A stretch of DNA of 5,601 nt from assembly GCA_902783355.1 (NCBI GenBank), contig CACZQQ010000006.1, positions 1 through 5,601 of the forward strand. Direction: 5' to 3'. Each line of letters opens with the position of its first letter. Positions within the stretch are counted from its first letter, which is position 1. Below are positions 5,494-5,601 of the stretch, in pieces. Position numbers and translations under genes: made by a program. The notes under the pieces are model-generated. The model did not search any database, had not been told where the DNA came from, and worked only from the letters and a program-made list of their open reading frames with translations. Source of the stretch: an uncultured bacterium (lineage in GTDB: Bacteria; Verrucomicrobiota; Lentisphaeria; Oligosphaerales; Oligosphaeraceae).

Positions 5494-5601
5494 TTAGTCA
5501 TCAAGCGAGACGCCCAGCCAGGAGGCCGCCGTCCCGCCCATGATGGCGTCGAAGAGTTCCTGCGGCACGCCGACGCGCTTGAAGATGTGTTCGTAGTAGC
5601 C
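5494..5601 (-). CDS. C-terminal fragment of a probable amidohydrolase-family protein (partial)
   Basis: Thirty-five codons enter from the right edge and end at a TAA at 5494-5496. The visible C-terminus is GYYEHIFKRVGVPQELFDAI followed by MGGTAASWLGVSLDD. The pattern 'Y..IF..vGvp.el...I.ggtAa.wLG' resembles the last helices of TIM-barrel metal-dependent hydrolases (Amidohydro_2-like), where the chain typically ends in a '(G)NAARLLGL'-type segment. The fragment contains no catalytic residue, so activity and substrate cannot be given and the family call is tentative. The reading frame is supported by its G/C-rich third positions and by stopping just before the intergenic gap. It is on the same strand as all other genes, 93 bp upstream of ilvE. 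Confidence 0.5.
   Translation of the reverse strand, partial: GYYEHIFKRVGVPQELFDAIMGGTAASWLGVSLDD

Overview
The window is a compact, high-GC (roughly 60-65% by eye) bacterial segment in which every recognisable gene lies on the minus strand. Read in the direction of transcription (high to low coordinates), it holds the last 35 codons of a probable amidohydrolase-type protein, ilvE (branched-chain aminotransferase), manA (class I mannose-6-phosphate isomerase), a four-S1-domain RNA-binding protein related to ribosomal protein S1, grpE and dnaJ. The organism cannot be named from this sequence. Purine-rich Shine-Dalgarno sites and an Ala/Gly-rich, G/C-ending codon style fit a high-GC Gram-negative bacterium. 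The BCAT subfamily, the separation of grpE-dnaJ from dnaK and a sigma-54 promoter would fit a member of the PVC group (Kiritimatiellota/Lentisphaerota/Verrucomicrobiota), but that is a low-confidence guess.

Layout: positions 5494-5601 are the 3' end of the upstream gene. A 93-bp gap follows, with a G+C-rich hairpin and T4 run. ilvE (5400-4378) directly abuts manA (4377-3226, GTG start), with no base between stop and start. A 29-bp gap containing a T7 run leads to the S1-domain gene (3196-1982). An 86-bp gap then precedes grpE (1895-1197), which is followed after 6 bp by dnaJ (1190-48). A possible terminator hairpin sits at 1-21, at the window edge.

The genes appear to form two expression units. 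ilvE-manA-S1 is spaced like one operon, although its members serve amino-acid, sugar and translation functions. grpE-dnaJ is a tight pair encoding the nucleotide-exchange factor and J-protein co-chaperone of DnaK. dnaK and hrcA are not in the window.

The most notable signal is in the gap before grpE. There is a full match to the sigma-54 (RpoN) -24/-12 core (TGGCACG-N4-TTGC-T) at 1944-1959, correctly oriented and placed to drive grpE-dnaJ. It is wrapped by a perfect 11-bp inverted repeat (1913-1923 / 1955-1965), one arm of which overlaps the -24 box. This suggests enhancer-dependent, possibly operator-controlled, expression of these co-chaperones instead of the familiar CIRCE/HrcA or sigma-32 schemes. 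I found no CRISPR array, tRNA or rRNA gene, insertion sequence or phage gene. The long plus-strand open frames are antisense shadows of the real genes.
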